60,125 bases of DNA, from positions 1 through 60,125 of the forward strand of contig DASXZH010000064.1 of the NCBI GenBank assembly GCA_036502005.1, written 5' to 3'. Of this stretch, positions 1 to 7,642 are shown piece after piece. Under the pieces are notes generated by a model. It did no database searches. It had not been told where the DNA came from and saw only the letters and a program-made list of their open reading frames with translations. Origin of the DNA: DASXZH01 sp036502005 (GTDB lineage Bacteria; Armatimonadota; Fimbriimonadia; Fimbriimonadales; Fimbriimonadaceae). Each line of letters opens with the position of its first letter. The first letter of the stretch is position 1. Made by a program: the position numbers and the translations under genes.

Positions 1-87
1 CTGGCTGCTCTCGTCAAACTCTACAGAAGAGACAAACCAAGGAGCGCTGACACCCAGCAAACGTGTGTAAAGATCTGAACCGTCCAT
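1..87 (-). CDS. ISL3-family transposase, N-terminal 29 residues (partial)
   Basis: An ATG at 87 reads leftward with no stop to base 1. The peptide starts MDGSDLYTRLLGVSAPWFV and continues to a V-E-F-D segment, the usual ISL3 transposase opening (short helix, LLG-x(4)-PW, then an acidic beta strand). ISL3 transposases are about 400 residues and carry a DDE catalytic domain, none of which is in this piece. The fragment is cut by the window edge, not by an internal stop. Its C-terminal counterpart occurs at 59998-60125 in the same orientation. Confidence 0.72.
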   Translation of the reverse strand, partial: MDGSDLYTRLLGVSAPWFVSSVEFDESSQ

Positions 88-104
88 CGGTTAAGATTAG
101 ACCT

Positions 105-124
105 AACCCACAGAAAATCTCGTA
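105..124. repeat. Terminal inverted repeat of the ISL3 element
   Basis: The 20 bases match the reverse complement of 59999-60018 at 16 positions, centred on the shared core AACCCACA. Its position just upstream of the transposase start fits the left IS end. No target-site duplication can be tested because the two ends belong to different insertions. Confidence 0.6.
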
Positions 125-214
125 GACCCAGAATCGAAAATGCGTACGGCGCCTGGCCTAATCCAAGTTAAATTATCTTCTCCCAATCGAAGAGCTAAGT
201 CCGTCTAGCAATTC

Positions 215-1089
215 ATGCCCCGGGCGAAATCACTCTTTACGCTGTTGCTCTCTTCGGCCGTAGCCATCGCCGCCTACGCGGATGACGGAATCCTGTCCTG
301 GGGCGGCAGCCCAAAGCTCCTTCACGGCAAAACCACCGTCCGCATGGTCTCAGAAAACGTGAACCTCAACATAAAAATGAAGGGCTACAACGGAACCGTC
401 TATGTCGATTGCACCTTCACCTTGCAGAACACTGGTGGCCCGTGTGACCTGCGGATTGGCTTTCCGGATAAGGGCGAAGGGGCGATGGAATCCGATTAGG
501 CTGGAAAGTAGACGAAGCATATAACAACCACACTAAAGCTCCCCCGTATTCAGGTTTGGAGGATTTTCGGTCTTGGGTCGATGGAGAGCCAGTCGACACA
601 ACTATCATCCCCAGTAATAACAAGATTTTTGTGGCATCTTGGCACGTTAAAGTTGTACATTTTAACGCCCACCAGACACGTATTGTTCGCGACACCTACT
701 CCCAAATGCTCGGCGGCGGCGCTACCAGCGTTTGGTACAACAAACTCACCACCATCTATTTAAAGGAAACGGCCTACGAAATGGACACGGGAGCTTCATG
801 GAAAGGCAATATCCGGCGAGCTACCGTAACTGTGAACCTGCCCTTTTCCATCTCATCCGCTACTCCTATTCGCAACCAACGGATTGCCTACGATTACCAG
901 GGCTGGACAAAGGTCAAGCCTGGACAAGTTAAGTTCGAAGGTTTCGCGCGCCCACAACGGCATGGAAGCACCCTCGTATTTACGCGAACCCATTTCAAGC
1001 CAAACGAAAGCTCCGACATCCACATTTACTGGCCGATTCCGGATGGCAGAGGGTTTATGGGCGAAGATTACGCCCACGGCAAAGACTGA
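215..1089 (+). pseudogene. Secreted protein of unknown function, split by a frameshift
   Basis: Two reading frames form one protein. The first (215-499) has a signal peptide ending near AYADDG, then a beta-rich segment, and stops after GEGAMESD. The second frame is open across the break, reads GIRLGWKVDEAYNNH and continues to 1089. Adding one base in the G-rich stretch at about 478-488 would join them into one chain of about 291 residues. The layout (secreted, an early FTLQNTGG segment, a later TGASWKGNI motif) resembles DUF4424-like secreted proteins, but this match is weak. It is either a real pseudogene or an indel error in the assembly. No catalytic residues are recognised. Confidence 0.6.
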
Positions 1090-1491
1090 GGCAAGAATTA
1101 TGATATTCGAGGATCTCGGTGCCCCCTAAATGCGAGGAACAAAGTCGATAACAGCACCGGACGAGCGTAGGAGGAACCAGAGAAGCTGGAGGGGGCGGAA
1201 ATCAGGCTGCCAAGAAATTCCGATCCCCAATCGACCATCAAAAATCGAAAATCCCTTGGGGGGTGCAAATGGACGAGTCCGCGACGAGCGGACACGATAT
1301 CGATTTCCCCTTCCTAATCTGAAATTCCATGCCCATGGCGAAAACGACAACGACAATCAGCCTCCGGTCCTCATAGTCCGCCCCGAGGAGGGGCAAAGAA
1401 TAAGATTTCCCCATCCGACATCCGCTATCCGCCATCCGCCATCCGCCATCCCCATCCCCATCCGCCTCCAGTAAACTTCCAACACCCCAAA
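1090..1491. other. Gene-free stretch with short repeats
   Basis: No convincing gene. The 114-codon open frame at 1130-1474 has biased, low-complexity composition and runs through tandem CCGCCATCC-like units at about 1425-1465. The stretch also has an AAAATCG-type unit near 1240 and an 18-bp hairpin sequence at 1377-1394 that recurs inverted after the next gene. Confidence 0.6.
1377..1394. repeat. 18-bp inverted repeat, left copy
   Basis: TCCGCCCCGAGGAGGGGC is exactly the reverse complement of 2277-2294, so the two copies flank the gene at 1492-2253. Each copy can also fold alone (GCCCC stem, GAGGA loop). Confidence 0.7.
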
Positions 1492-2253
1492 ATGCTCGCA
1501 CCCATACTCCTAGCCGCCTATCTCACCTGCCCGACCCAAGACAACCTCATCCAAACCCAAACCGGCGATATCCCCATCATCCTCTCCGCTCCTCACGGCG
1601 GACGAACTCCCATCCCCGGAATGCCCGAACGCCAGGGCAACGGCGTCTCCAAGTTCGTCGCCGTTCGCGACGAGCGAACGGATGAACTGGCCGAGCTAAC
1701 GAGCAAGGACATCGAGCGCGATATCCATAAGCGCCCCTACATGGTTGCCGCCAACTTCGAAAGGAAGTACGTCGACCCAAACCGCCCCGCTAACGAAGCC
1801 TACGAATCCCCCCAAGGCAAACCGTATTACGATGCTTATCAACAAGCACTAACCAGAGCCAAGCAAGATGTACAAAAGAGATTCGGGGCTGGCTTACTCC
1901 TCGATCTGCACGGCCAAAAAGCCGAAATGGACTCGATTTTTAGGGGCACCGATAACGGCCTAAGCATCCGCCATTTACAAGCCTCAAAGGGCCCGCAGGG
2001 GCTGGATGGTCCGCAAACCATCGTTGGCTTGCTCGCAGCGGAAGGCTATCCAATAATCCCACCACCGGGCTCAACGGCAAAGGAAGGCAAGTTCGACGGC
2101 GGCTACATCGTTCAGACTTACGGCAGCGCCAACGGCGGCACGGTGGACGCCATCCAGCTCGAGTTCGGCACCCATCTGCGAAGCAAGGCCAACATTGAGA
2201 AGACCGCCCAGGCCTTAGCCTCCGCGATTGAGGGATATCTACGCGCTCGGTGA
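1492..2253 (+). CDS. N-formylglutamate amidohydrolase-family protein, probably exported
   Basis: A 253-residue protein with a short hydrophobic N-terminus (MLAPILLAAYLTC) that could be a signal peptide. Family motifs are in order: LSAPHGG near residue 31 (metal/substrate loop), LLLDLHGQ near 134 and IQLEFGT near 222. These fit the N-formylglutamate amidohydrolase/FGase fold, which shares the zinc-dependent amidohydrolase layout. Characterised members hydrolyse N-formylglutamate in histidine breakdown; the export signal and lack of hut genes nearby suggest another substrate here, which is inference. The gene is flanked by a perfect 18-bp inverted repeat. Confidence 0.72.
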   Translation: MLAPILLAAYLTCPTQDNLIQTQTGDIPIILSAPHGGRTPIPGMPERQGNGVSKFVAVRDERTDELAELTSKDIERDIHKRPYMVAANFERKYVDPNRPANEAYESPQGKPYYDAYQQALTRAKQDVQKRFGAGLLLDLHGQKAEMDSIFRGTDNGLSIRHLQASKGPQGLDGPQTIVGLLAAEGYPIIPPPGSTAKEGKFDGGYIVQTYGSANGGTVDAIQLEFGTHLRSKANIEKTAQALASAIEGYLRAR

Positions 2254-2276
2254 AAGCCCGAATTGCTGTTGGCTTG

Positions 2277-2294
2277 GCCCCTCCTCGGGGCGGA
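2277..2294. repeat. 18-bp inverted repeat, right copy
   Basis: Exact reverse complement of 1377-1394. It lies 24 bases after the stop codon of the amidohydrolase-like gene. Confidence 0.7.
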
Positions 2295-2480
2295 TTATAA
2301 GGATCGGAAACTAATCCGGGACCTTTTCCAGGGCTTCCGATTCGCTGCCCTCACCGGGACAGGTGCCGCCCGTTCGCTATACATTTAACACCTTTGTGAA
2401 CGTGAAGAAGAATCGGTAACCTCAAACCAATTTTCTTTGCGGGCTTTGCGCCTTTGCGTGAAATTTCCCCTCCCCAATCT

Positions 2481-2513
2481 AAAATCGAAAATCGAAAATC
2501 GAAAATCGAAAAT
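2481..2513. repeat. Tandem heptamer array (AAAATCG units)
   Basis: Four perfect AAAATCG units plus a partial fifth. Related TCGAAA/TCGATT heptamer-type units occur at about 30240, 43685, 47070, 52018-52440 and 59400, always between genes. Confidence 0.8.
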
Positions 2514-2622
2514 TCCCCACCGCAAACATACGGGAACTTGCCAAAAACCAAAACCTGCCGTGAAAACAGCGTGAAATAAATTTCACACCCACCAAAAAGC
2601 CATTACACTTTCAGTAGCTACC

Positions 2623-4761
2623 ATGAAAACACGTCGCATTTTAGGTCTCTTTGCGTGCTTGTTCGCCCTAAACACAACTTCTATGGCCGGACAAGGTCTC
2701 GTCCGAGTCGAGGGTGCCCCCGATCTCACCCAACTCCAGCCATCCCTCAATCGCACCGTGAGCGTAAGCTCCTTAAGGGTTGGCCTCGCCCTAAAGAACA
2801 TAGACGAAGCCGGGTCTGATGCCTTCGTCCTCTCGCAATACGACCCCAACTCTCCTAACTTCCATAAGTGGATCGACGGCGAAGAGTTTGGCCGCCGATT
2901 CGGCGCGCCCGATGCCGACGTTCAGGCACTAACCGCCTATCTCAAAGCCCACGGCTTCACAAACATCACAGTCTCCGCAACCAAGCTTTTCATCTCAGCC
3001 GACGCCACCGTAGGCAACGCTGAAAAGGCCTTCAACACCAAGCTTGCAAACTATGATCGGCCCACCTATCTCACCGCCAAAGGCGAACCTCCCATCACCT
3101 TTGCCCCTTCCACTCAGATCACGCTGCCTGCCAACCTCGCCGCCAAAGTCGCGGCCGTACACGGCCTTTCCGATATCCTCGTCCAGCATCCGTCGCATAC
3201 GGTTAAGAAGGTGGCGCTTACCGGGGAAATCGAAGGCTACGGGCCCTACGGCATCTCCACCGGTTACGAGACCGATGCCGTTCACAGCCGCGGATATCTC
3301 GGCCAGGGCATGGATATCGCCGTTTACTCGCCAACTCAATGGACCAAGACCGATGCCGATACCTTCGCAGCACAGGGAACCTCGGTCTACAAGCAGTTTA
3401 CGTACGGCTATCCGATAACGGGCTATACCATCATCGATACGCCGGTTGATGGCGGTCCAACATCGAATGGCGGAGCAACCGAAGCCTCGCTTGATGTCGA
3501 GACCATCATCGGCCAGGCTCCCCATGCGACCGTAAATCTCGTCGAGCCTTCCAACAGCTTGACGGCCGAGATCGATGCTTATAACAAGGTTTTGGCACTC
3601 AAATACCCTGTTCTGACCTCGAGTTGGGGAATCGCTGAATACGGCATTATTCATGCCGGCCTGCGGTCCTTCGCGACCACGTTCAGCGACACGATAAAAT
3701 CTTTGGCAGCGGCCGGGATCAGCGTTTTTGTGGCAAGTGGCGATAGCGGCGCTTTTTCGAAAGCGAACTATCCCGCCATTTCCTCTCTAATGGAGAGCGC
3801 CTGCCCGTGGGTTACCTCGGTTGGTGGAACCGATCTCCAACTTGTTCCCCTCTCGCGCGATTGGCTTTCCGAAACAGCCTGGATCTTTAACGTACAGAGT
3901 GTTTCGGGTGGAAGCGGCGGCCTAAGCCAGCTCTATGCCAGACCTACATGGCAGACCGGCCCCGGAGTTTCCAATTCCCATTCCAATGGCTTTAGAGAGC
4001 TTCCCGATGTTTCTGCAAACGCGGATCCTGCCAGCGGCTATGCCATCTATTCCACCGCCGAGGGGGGCTGGGCCGAAATCGGAGGCACCAGTGCTTCAAC
4101 CCCACTGTGGGCAAGCAACATTCTCTTGATCGACCAATACCTTCATGGAAAATGTGGCCTTCTTGATCCTGCGCTCTACACTCTTGGCACCGATTTCGAG
4201 AATCCGCTTCAGGATTATTCCGGCGCGTTCTATCTCTATCACGACATCACGATCGGCAACAACGGCGCTGTAAACTGCACTGCCGATTGGGATTACTGCA
4301 CGGGCTGGGGTTCGGCGAATTTCCAAAAGCTGTTGGTGGACCTTGCCAGCTATATGAAGCTCTCGGCCTACGGCCCGGACCTCGAGGCCTATGACCCCTA
4401 CGGCGCTCTCGGGTTTTCCGCTTGGACAAACCCGATCATGATCCACACGTCAACCAGCACCGTCGCCGAACCGACGGAGTTCTTTAGCACGGATACGCTC
4501 TACTTCGCGGTTTGTATGGCGAACCTAGGCTCTGCCGATGCCCCCTACTGTTACGATGCCATTGAGATCGACGGAGTGGTGAAAGCGTCCATCGGCTTCC
4601 CTGCGCTGCCTGCTAATAGCTTCGGATCTTACAACGCGGCTTATTCGACCAAGTTGGCTGCGGGAACTCATACGATTACGTTGCTCTGCAACAACGGGAA
4701 TCGGCTTCACGAATCCAACTACGCGAACAACACCTATACGCGAACGATAATTGTCCACTAG
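2623..4761 (+). CDS. S53-family (sedolisin/kumamolisin) serine-carboxyl peptidase, secreted
   Basis: A 712-residue preproprotein. Residues 1-22 are a signal peptide (ending SMAG). About 30-195 is a pro-kumamolisin activation domain (SQYDPNSPNFHKWI and an EEFGRRFGAP segment). The catalytic domain follows, with the expected set of residues: Glu287 and Asp291 in EASLDVE, Asp374 in VASGDSG (oxyanion hole) and the nucleophile Ser490 in GGTSAS. A Ca-site-like HDITIGNNG segment comes after. About 590-712 is a CARDB/Ig-like C-terminal domain (CMANLGSADAP, ESNYANNTY). S53 enzymes are acid-active endopeptidases released after removal of the propeptide. The gene stands alone, preceded by 369 non-coding bases. 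Confidence 0.93.
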   Translation: MKTRRILGLFACLFALNTTSMAGQGLVRVEGAPDLTQLQPSLNRTVSVSSLRVGLALKNIDEAGSDAFVLSQYDPNSPNFHKWIDGEEFGRRFGAPDADVQALTAYLKAHGFTNITVSATKLFISADATVGNAEKAFNTKLANYDRPTYLTAKGEPPITFAPSTQITLPANLAAKVAAVHGLSDILVQHPSHTVKKVALTGEIEGYGPYGISTGYETDAVHSRGYLGQGMDIAVYSPTQWTKTDADTFAAQGTSVYKQFTYGYPITGYTIIDTPVDGGPTSNGGATEASLDVETIIGQAPHATVNLVEPSNSLTAEIDAYNKVLALKYPVLTSSWGIAEYGIIHAGLRSFATTFSDTIKSLAAAGISVFVASGDSGAFSKANYPAISSLMESACPWVTSVGGTDLQLVPLSRDWLSETAWIFNVQSVSGGSGGLSQLYARPTWQTGPGVSNSHSNGFRELPDVSANADPASGYAIYSTAEGGWAEIGGTSASTPLWASNILLIDQYLHGKCGLLDPALYTLGTDFENPLQDYSGAFYLYHDITIGNNGAVNCTADWDYCTGWGSANFQKLLVDLASYMKLSAYGPDLEAYDPYGALGFSAWTNPIMIHTSTSTVAEPTEFFSTDTLYFAVCMANLGSADAPYCYDAIEIDGVVKASIGFPALPANSFGSYNAAYSTKLAAGTHTITLLCNNGNRLHESNYANNTYTRTIIVH

Positions 4762-4838
4762 GGCAGTTATAGGCAGGTCCGTCGCGAAAACTCCAATCCA
4801 AAAAACCATTAAAACCATCCCCGCCGTCTGGGTCCTTC

Positions 4839-5360
4839 ATGGGCACCCCAGACCAAGAGGTCTTCGACCCAACCTACTGGCTCCTCCAGCTGCCCGACTA
4901 TCCAAAGCCGGCTAGCGGCGGCGCACCATTAGCCCTCGGACCTTATCTTGCGAGTAAGATCCTAGTCAATATCGCCCACGGCGCCCTACCCAAGGCCGCA
5001 TTCGCGGCGGCCGGGATCTCCAACTTCACGTACAGCCGCTATCTCAAACGCGCTGCAGCCAACTCAGAAAGTGAAATCGACCAATACCTCTCCGCCTACT
5101 TCGAACTCCAAAACAGAGCTCAGGAGGAACACATCAACCAGTTCGCCGAAAAACAGTTGGAGCTAATGGGTAAACCAAAACCAGAAATCTCCGTTAACAT
5201 CGTCACCAAAACCCGCCATATCCTCAAGGGCGGTAGGATCATCACCCTCCGCGACACCACCGAAACCCGCACCGAAAAATACAGCGAAGGCATAAACCAC
5301 TTCCCCGAATTCCAATTTAACGAACATGATTTTGAATCTGACTATGTGACCATAAAGTAG
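4839..5360 (+). CDS. Hypothetical protein with helix-turn-helix-like segment
   Basis: A 173-residue cytoplasmic-looking protein that I do not recognise. Residues about 40-100 are helical and contain KAAFAAAGISNFTYSRYLKR, similar in pattern to the helix-turn-helix of small terminase or transposon-type DNA-binding proteins. The C-terminal half is polar and beta-rich (KTRHILKGGRIITLRDTTE). No phage genes are nearby, so a terminase role is not supported. The ATG at 4839 was kept because nothing better lies in frame. It follows the S53 protease by 77 bases and may be read from its transcript. Confidence 0.6.
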   Translation: MGTPDQEVFDPTYWLLQLPDYPKPASGGAPLALGPYLASKILVNIAHGALPKAAFAAAGISNFTYSRYLKRAAANSESEIDQYLSAYFELQNRAQEEHINQFAEKQLELMGKPKPEISVNIVTKTRHILKGGRIITLRDTTETRTEKYSEGINHFPEFQFNEHDFESDYVTIK

Positions 5361-5410
5361 CAAAACCTAGCACAACCCACCCAAGAATCACCTTTTGCCA
5401 TCCTGTAAGT

Positions 5411-5523
5411 CGCGAAGCTCTGGAGTGCGCGTAGCTTGCTACCGCTCAAAACCAGGCAGCTTGCTGCCGATGAACGCCAACGATGAATAACGGACATTCC
5501 CTCCCCGTGCTCCAGCTCTTCGG
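5411..5523. repeat. Palindromic intergenic repeat (AGCTTGCT family)
   Basis: The outer arms CGCGAAGCTCTGGAGTGCG and GTGCTCCAGCTCTTCG are near-complementary. Inside are small palindromes GTAGCTTGCTAC and GGCAGCTTGCTGCC. The same outer arms and AGCTTGCT/AGCAAGCT cores form the repeat at 46879-47023, so this is a dispersed family. Confidence 0.75.
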
Positions 5524-5543
5524 GGCTAATCTGAAGAAACAAA

Positions 5544-6026
5544 ATGGAAAATCCGACAAAAGAAGAAATCTACGCGGCCCTGCAAACCTACATAGGCTTG
5601 CCCCTCACCGATATGTGGCGGCCGGCGTACCAGGTTTTCGAGTTCGGTGAGCAGAAGCCGAGGGGATTGAACGAAAGAGGCCAGGAATATTGGAGCGCGG
5701 ATTTGCAGATGGATGTCTCGGGCCCATGGAGAATCCTGCACAACGGCCGGATCCTGTTCGGGCGCGAGGACTACAGACAGCGCGAGTTTCTCTCGGGCCA
5801 TCCAACGGCTGCTTCTAAAGCAACAGAGGAGTTTTTTGATAAAGTTGAAGAGGGGAAGCTAGTTTGCCTTTCCGTCACGATTCCGTTCGGGGCCGACATC
5901 AGAATCGAACTAAGCGAAGACTACGTTATCCAGTCTTTCGCATCCTTCAAATCTTGGCAAACCATCCTTTTACGCAACAATAGCGCTGGACCTAGCATTT
6001 TTGTCGACAAGGAGAGCCTGGCTTGA
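5544..6026 (+). CDS. Hypothetical protein, single copy of a domain shared with the next gene
   Basis: A 160-residue protein with no signal peptide. It aligns along most of its length to residues about 95-225 of the next protein: IGLPLTDMW...FEFG against IGKKLTRFF...LEFE, then GRILFGREDY against GKHILGSDDY, then ADIRIELSEDYVIQSF against AEPIIIFDNGIVLETF. The pattern (small, acidic, tandem paralogues) is like immunity or DUF6188-type proteins, but no toxin gene is adjacent and function is unknown. It ends within 4 bases of the next open frame, so the two are probably co-transcribed. Confidence 0.62.
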   Translation: MENPTKEEIYAALQTYIGLPLTDMWRPAYQVFEFGEQKPRGLNERGQEYWSADLQMDVSGPWRILHNGRILFGREDYRQREFLSGHPTAASKATEEFFDKVEEGKLVCLSVTIPFGADIRIELSEDYVIQSFASFKSWQTILLRNNSAGPSIFVDKESLA

Positions 6027-6100
6027 GCCACCCACTATTGCTTTCTAGCTACGAACACGCCGCGCTCCCGCCTCTCCCGCCAACTCACTTGCCATGCCCT

Positions 6101-6778
6101 ATGAATCTGGTGGCGTTGCTCAAATTCAAAGGGAATACTCCGGAGAAGACTTGTGCAGACGATCTCGCCTCGTACAGCATAGGCGACGAAGCAAACATCT
6201 GGGTTTTTGATTTGTGCGAAGAAAACTTTGTCATGTGGATATCGCTTGAGCAAAGCGAACTGGGCGAGCTGATAGAGGAAACCTATTTGCCGCCTTGGAT
6301 CACCATTGAGAAATATGTCGCCTTCCGAAAGGCGATGCTGGACCATCGGCGTTACGTTGCGGCGGCCAGAACGCTTGGAACAGAGCTACCCCAGCGGCTT
6401 TTAAAAAAGCTGATCGGGAAGAAATTAACCCGCTTTTTCGGCCATGGCTTTAAAATACTGGAGTTCGAAGACGCGATCCTAGAAACGACAATGGCGGCCC
6501 GTTTTATAAGGGAAGGAAAACACATTCTTGGATCCGATGATTACCGAGACGATGAATACGACACCTACGACGAATGTGGCGACTTCGACTTCATCGCAAA
6601 GCAAGAACCCCTTGTTCTGGGCGGAGTTATTATTGAAGTTGGGCTAACAGAGTTAGCCGAACCGATTATCATTTTCGATAACGGCATCGTTCTCGAAACC
6701 TTTTCAAACTCTTTTTACAACAGATGGCCATTCTATTTGGAGGTGGATGGGGAAAAGGTCTCGTTCGGCGAAGGGTGA
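6101..6778 (+). CDS. Hypothetical protein with C-terminal domain shared with the preceding gene
   Basis: About 225 residues from the ATG at 6101. The frame is open back to a TTG at 6023, but that extension is proline-rich and unlike a protein start. Residues 1-90 are a distinct acidic helical part (a WISLEQSELGELIEETY segment); the rest is the domain shared with 5544-6026, including GSDDYRDDEYDTYDE, which is very acidic. No catalytic motif. The gene pair looks like a local duplication in which one copy gained a new N-terminal part. Confidence 0.6.
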   Translation: MNLVALLKFKGNTPEKTCADDLASYSIGDEANIWVFDLCEENFVMWISLEQSELGELIEETYLPPWITIEKYVAFRKAMLDHRRYVAAARTLGTELPQRLLKKLIGKKLTRFFGHGFKILEFEDAILETTMAARFIREGKHILGSDDYRDDEYDTYDECGDFDFIAKQEPLVLGGVIIEVGLTELAEPIIIFDNGIVLETFSNSFYNRWPFYLEVDGEKVSFGEG

Positions 6779-6837
6779 TTGGGTGGAGGATTAGATTTTT
6801 GATTTTTGAATCGTCCGCAGAAGACATAATTCCCACT

Positions 6838-7617
6838 ATGTCCATCCCTCGCGTGATCTATTCCCTTTGGCTGCAGGGAAAGGGGCAGGCCCCGCCCGCG
6901 GTAAGGCTCTGTTTCGACCGATGGGAAGCGTTGAATCCTGGCTATGAGCTCAAAATTCTAGAAGAAAGAGATGTTGCTCATCTCCTTGCGGAGACTTCGA
7001 TAGACAGAGCCGCTATGCCGCACCAGGCGCTCTCCGACATTGTGCGCACACTGCTCCTACTTAAGAACGGCGGGATTTGGGTCGATGCGAGCCTTTTTCC
7101 AGTTGTTCCACTAGACAATTGGCTCCCCCAAGTAGTGGAAAAAACCGGGTTCTTCGCCTTTAACTGGTATGGGCCGAGCGAAGATTTGAACCCCGAATTG
7201 AAGCGAATTTCATCTTGGTTTCTAGCGAGTGATAAAGGGCACATCCTGTTCCAAAAGATGTGGGAGCAGATCGAGCGATTCTGGTCGACGCCACGCACGT
7301 TAGGTCTGTACGGCGGAAGAATGCTTCCCGCGTGTCCCGTCGCTTCGGTAGAACCGGGCTCCGAGCTAACCCGCAGGTATCCCTATTACTGGTTCCACTA
7401 TCTCTTCCAATACATAACAGAAACGGATCCCGAGGCGGCGGCGGCGTGGGATGCGTGCCAAAAAATCTCCGCAGAACCGCCTCATGCGGTACAGACCTTG
7501 GTTTTCGCCGGCAAGCCTTACACTGACGACAGGTTGATTGAGGCGGCGCGATCCGCGTCGGTTCAGAAGCTCACGTGGCGGGACGAATTCCCCCTCCATC
7601 TATTGGCTGCCTTGTAA
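6838..7617 (+). CDS. Capsular polysaccharide synthesis / GT32-like glycosyltransferase
   Basis: 259 residues from the ATG at 6838. The open frame extends back to 6724, but that part overlaps the upstream gene and is basic junk, while MSIPRVIYSLWLQG is the classical family start. Motifs are IPRVIYSLW at the N-terminus, NPGYELKILEERDV, SDIVRTLLLLKNGGIWVDA (the GG-x-WVDA acidic motif that binds metal-nucleotide sugar) and a WF region. This matches the Caps_synth/Gly_transf_sug group of GT-A enzymes that add sugars to surface glycans. The next gene, converging from the other strand, is also a glycosyltransferase. Confidence 0.82.
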   Translation: MSIPRVIYSLWLQGKGQAPPAVRLCFDRWEALNPGYELKILEERDVAHLLAETSIDRAAMPHQALSDIVRTLLLLKNGGIWVDASLFPVVPLDNWLPQVVEKTGFFAFNWYGPSEDLNPELKRISSWFLASDKGHILFQKMWEQIERFWSTPRTLGLYGGRMLPACPVASVEPGSELTRRYPYYWFHYLFQYITETDPEAAAAWDACQKISAEPPHAVQTLVFAGKPYTDDRLIEAARSASVQKLTWRDEFPLHLLAAL

Positions 7618-7642
7618 ACCCGGCCAAAAGGCTCACATCAAT

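Larger units (their letters stand above)
1..124 (-). mobile_element. Left fragment of an ISL3-family insertion sequence
   Basis: The window begins inside an insertion sequence. The minus strand encodes the first 29 residues of an ISL3-type transposase, and a terminal inverted repeat follows at 105-124. That repeat matches the inverse of 59999-60018 at 16 of 20 positions, so 124 is probably the outer edge of the element. The rest of the element lies outside the window. The family call rests on the transposase N-terminus and on the matching C-terminus at the other end of the window. Confidence 0.75.
2254..2622. other. Gene-free stretch with hairpin and heptamer repeat
   Basis: Contains the right copy of the 18-bp inverted repeat (2277-2294), which could act as a terminator for the preceding gene although no T-run follows. 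It also holds a tandem heptamer array at 2481-2513. No open frame here looks real. The last 100 bases should hold the promoter of the S53 protease but no clear hexamers were identified. Confidence 0.55.

Noticed and set aside
1130..1474. 114-codon open frame
   Set aside because: Low complexity, runs through intergenic repeats and has no ribosome site or family look.
2995..3654. 219-codon minus-strand frame inside the S53 protease gene
   Set aside because: Antisense shadow of a clear protease with complete catalytic residues.
4839..5360. Phage small terminase
   Set aside because: Only a helix-turn-helix-like segment is suggestive; no other phage genes lie nearby.
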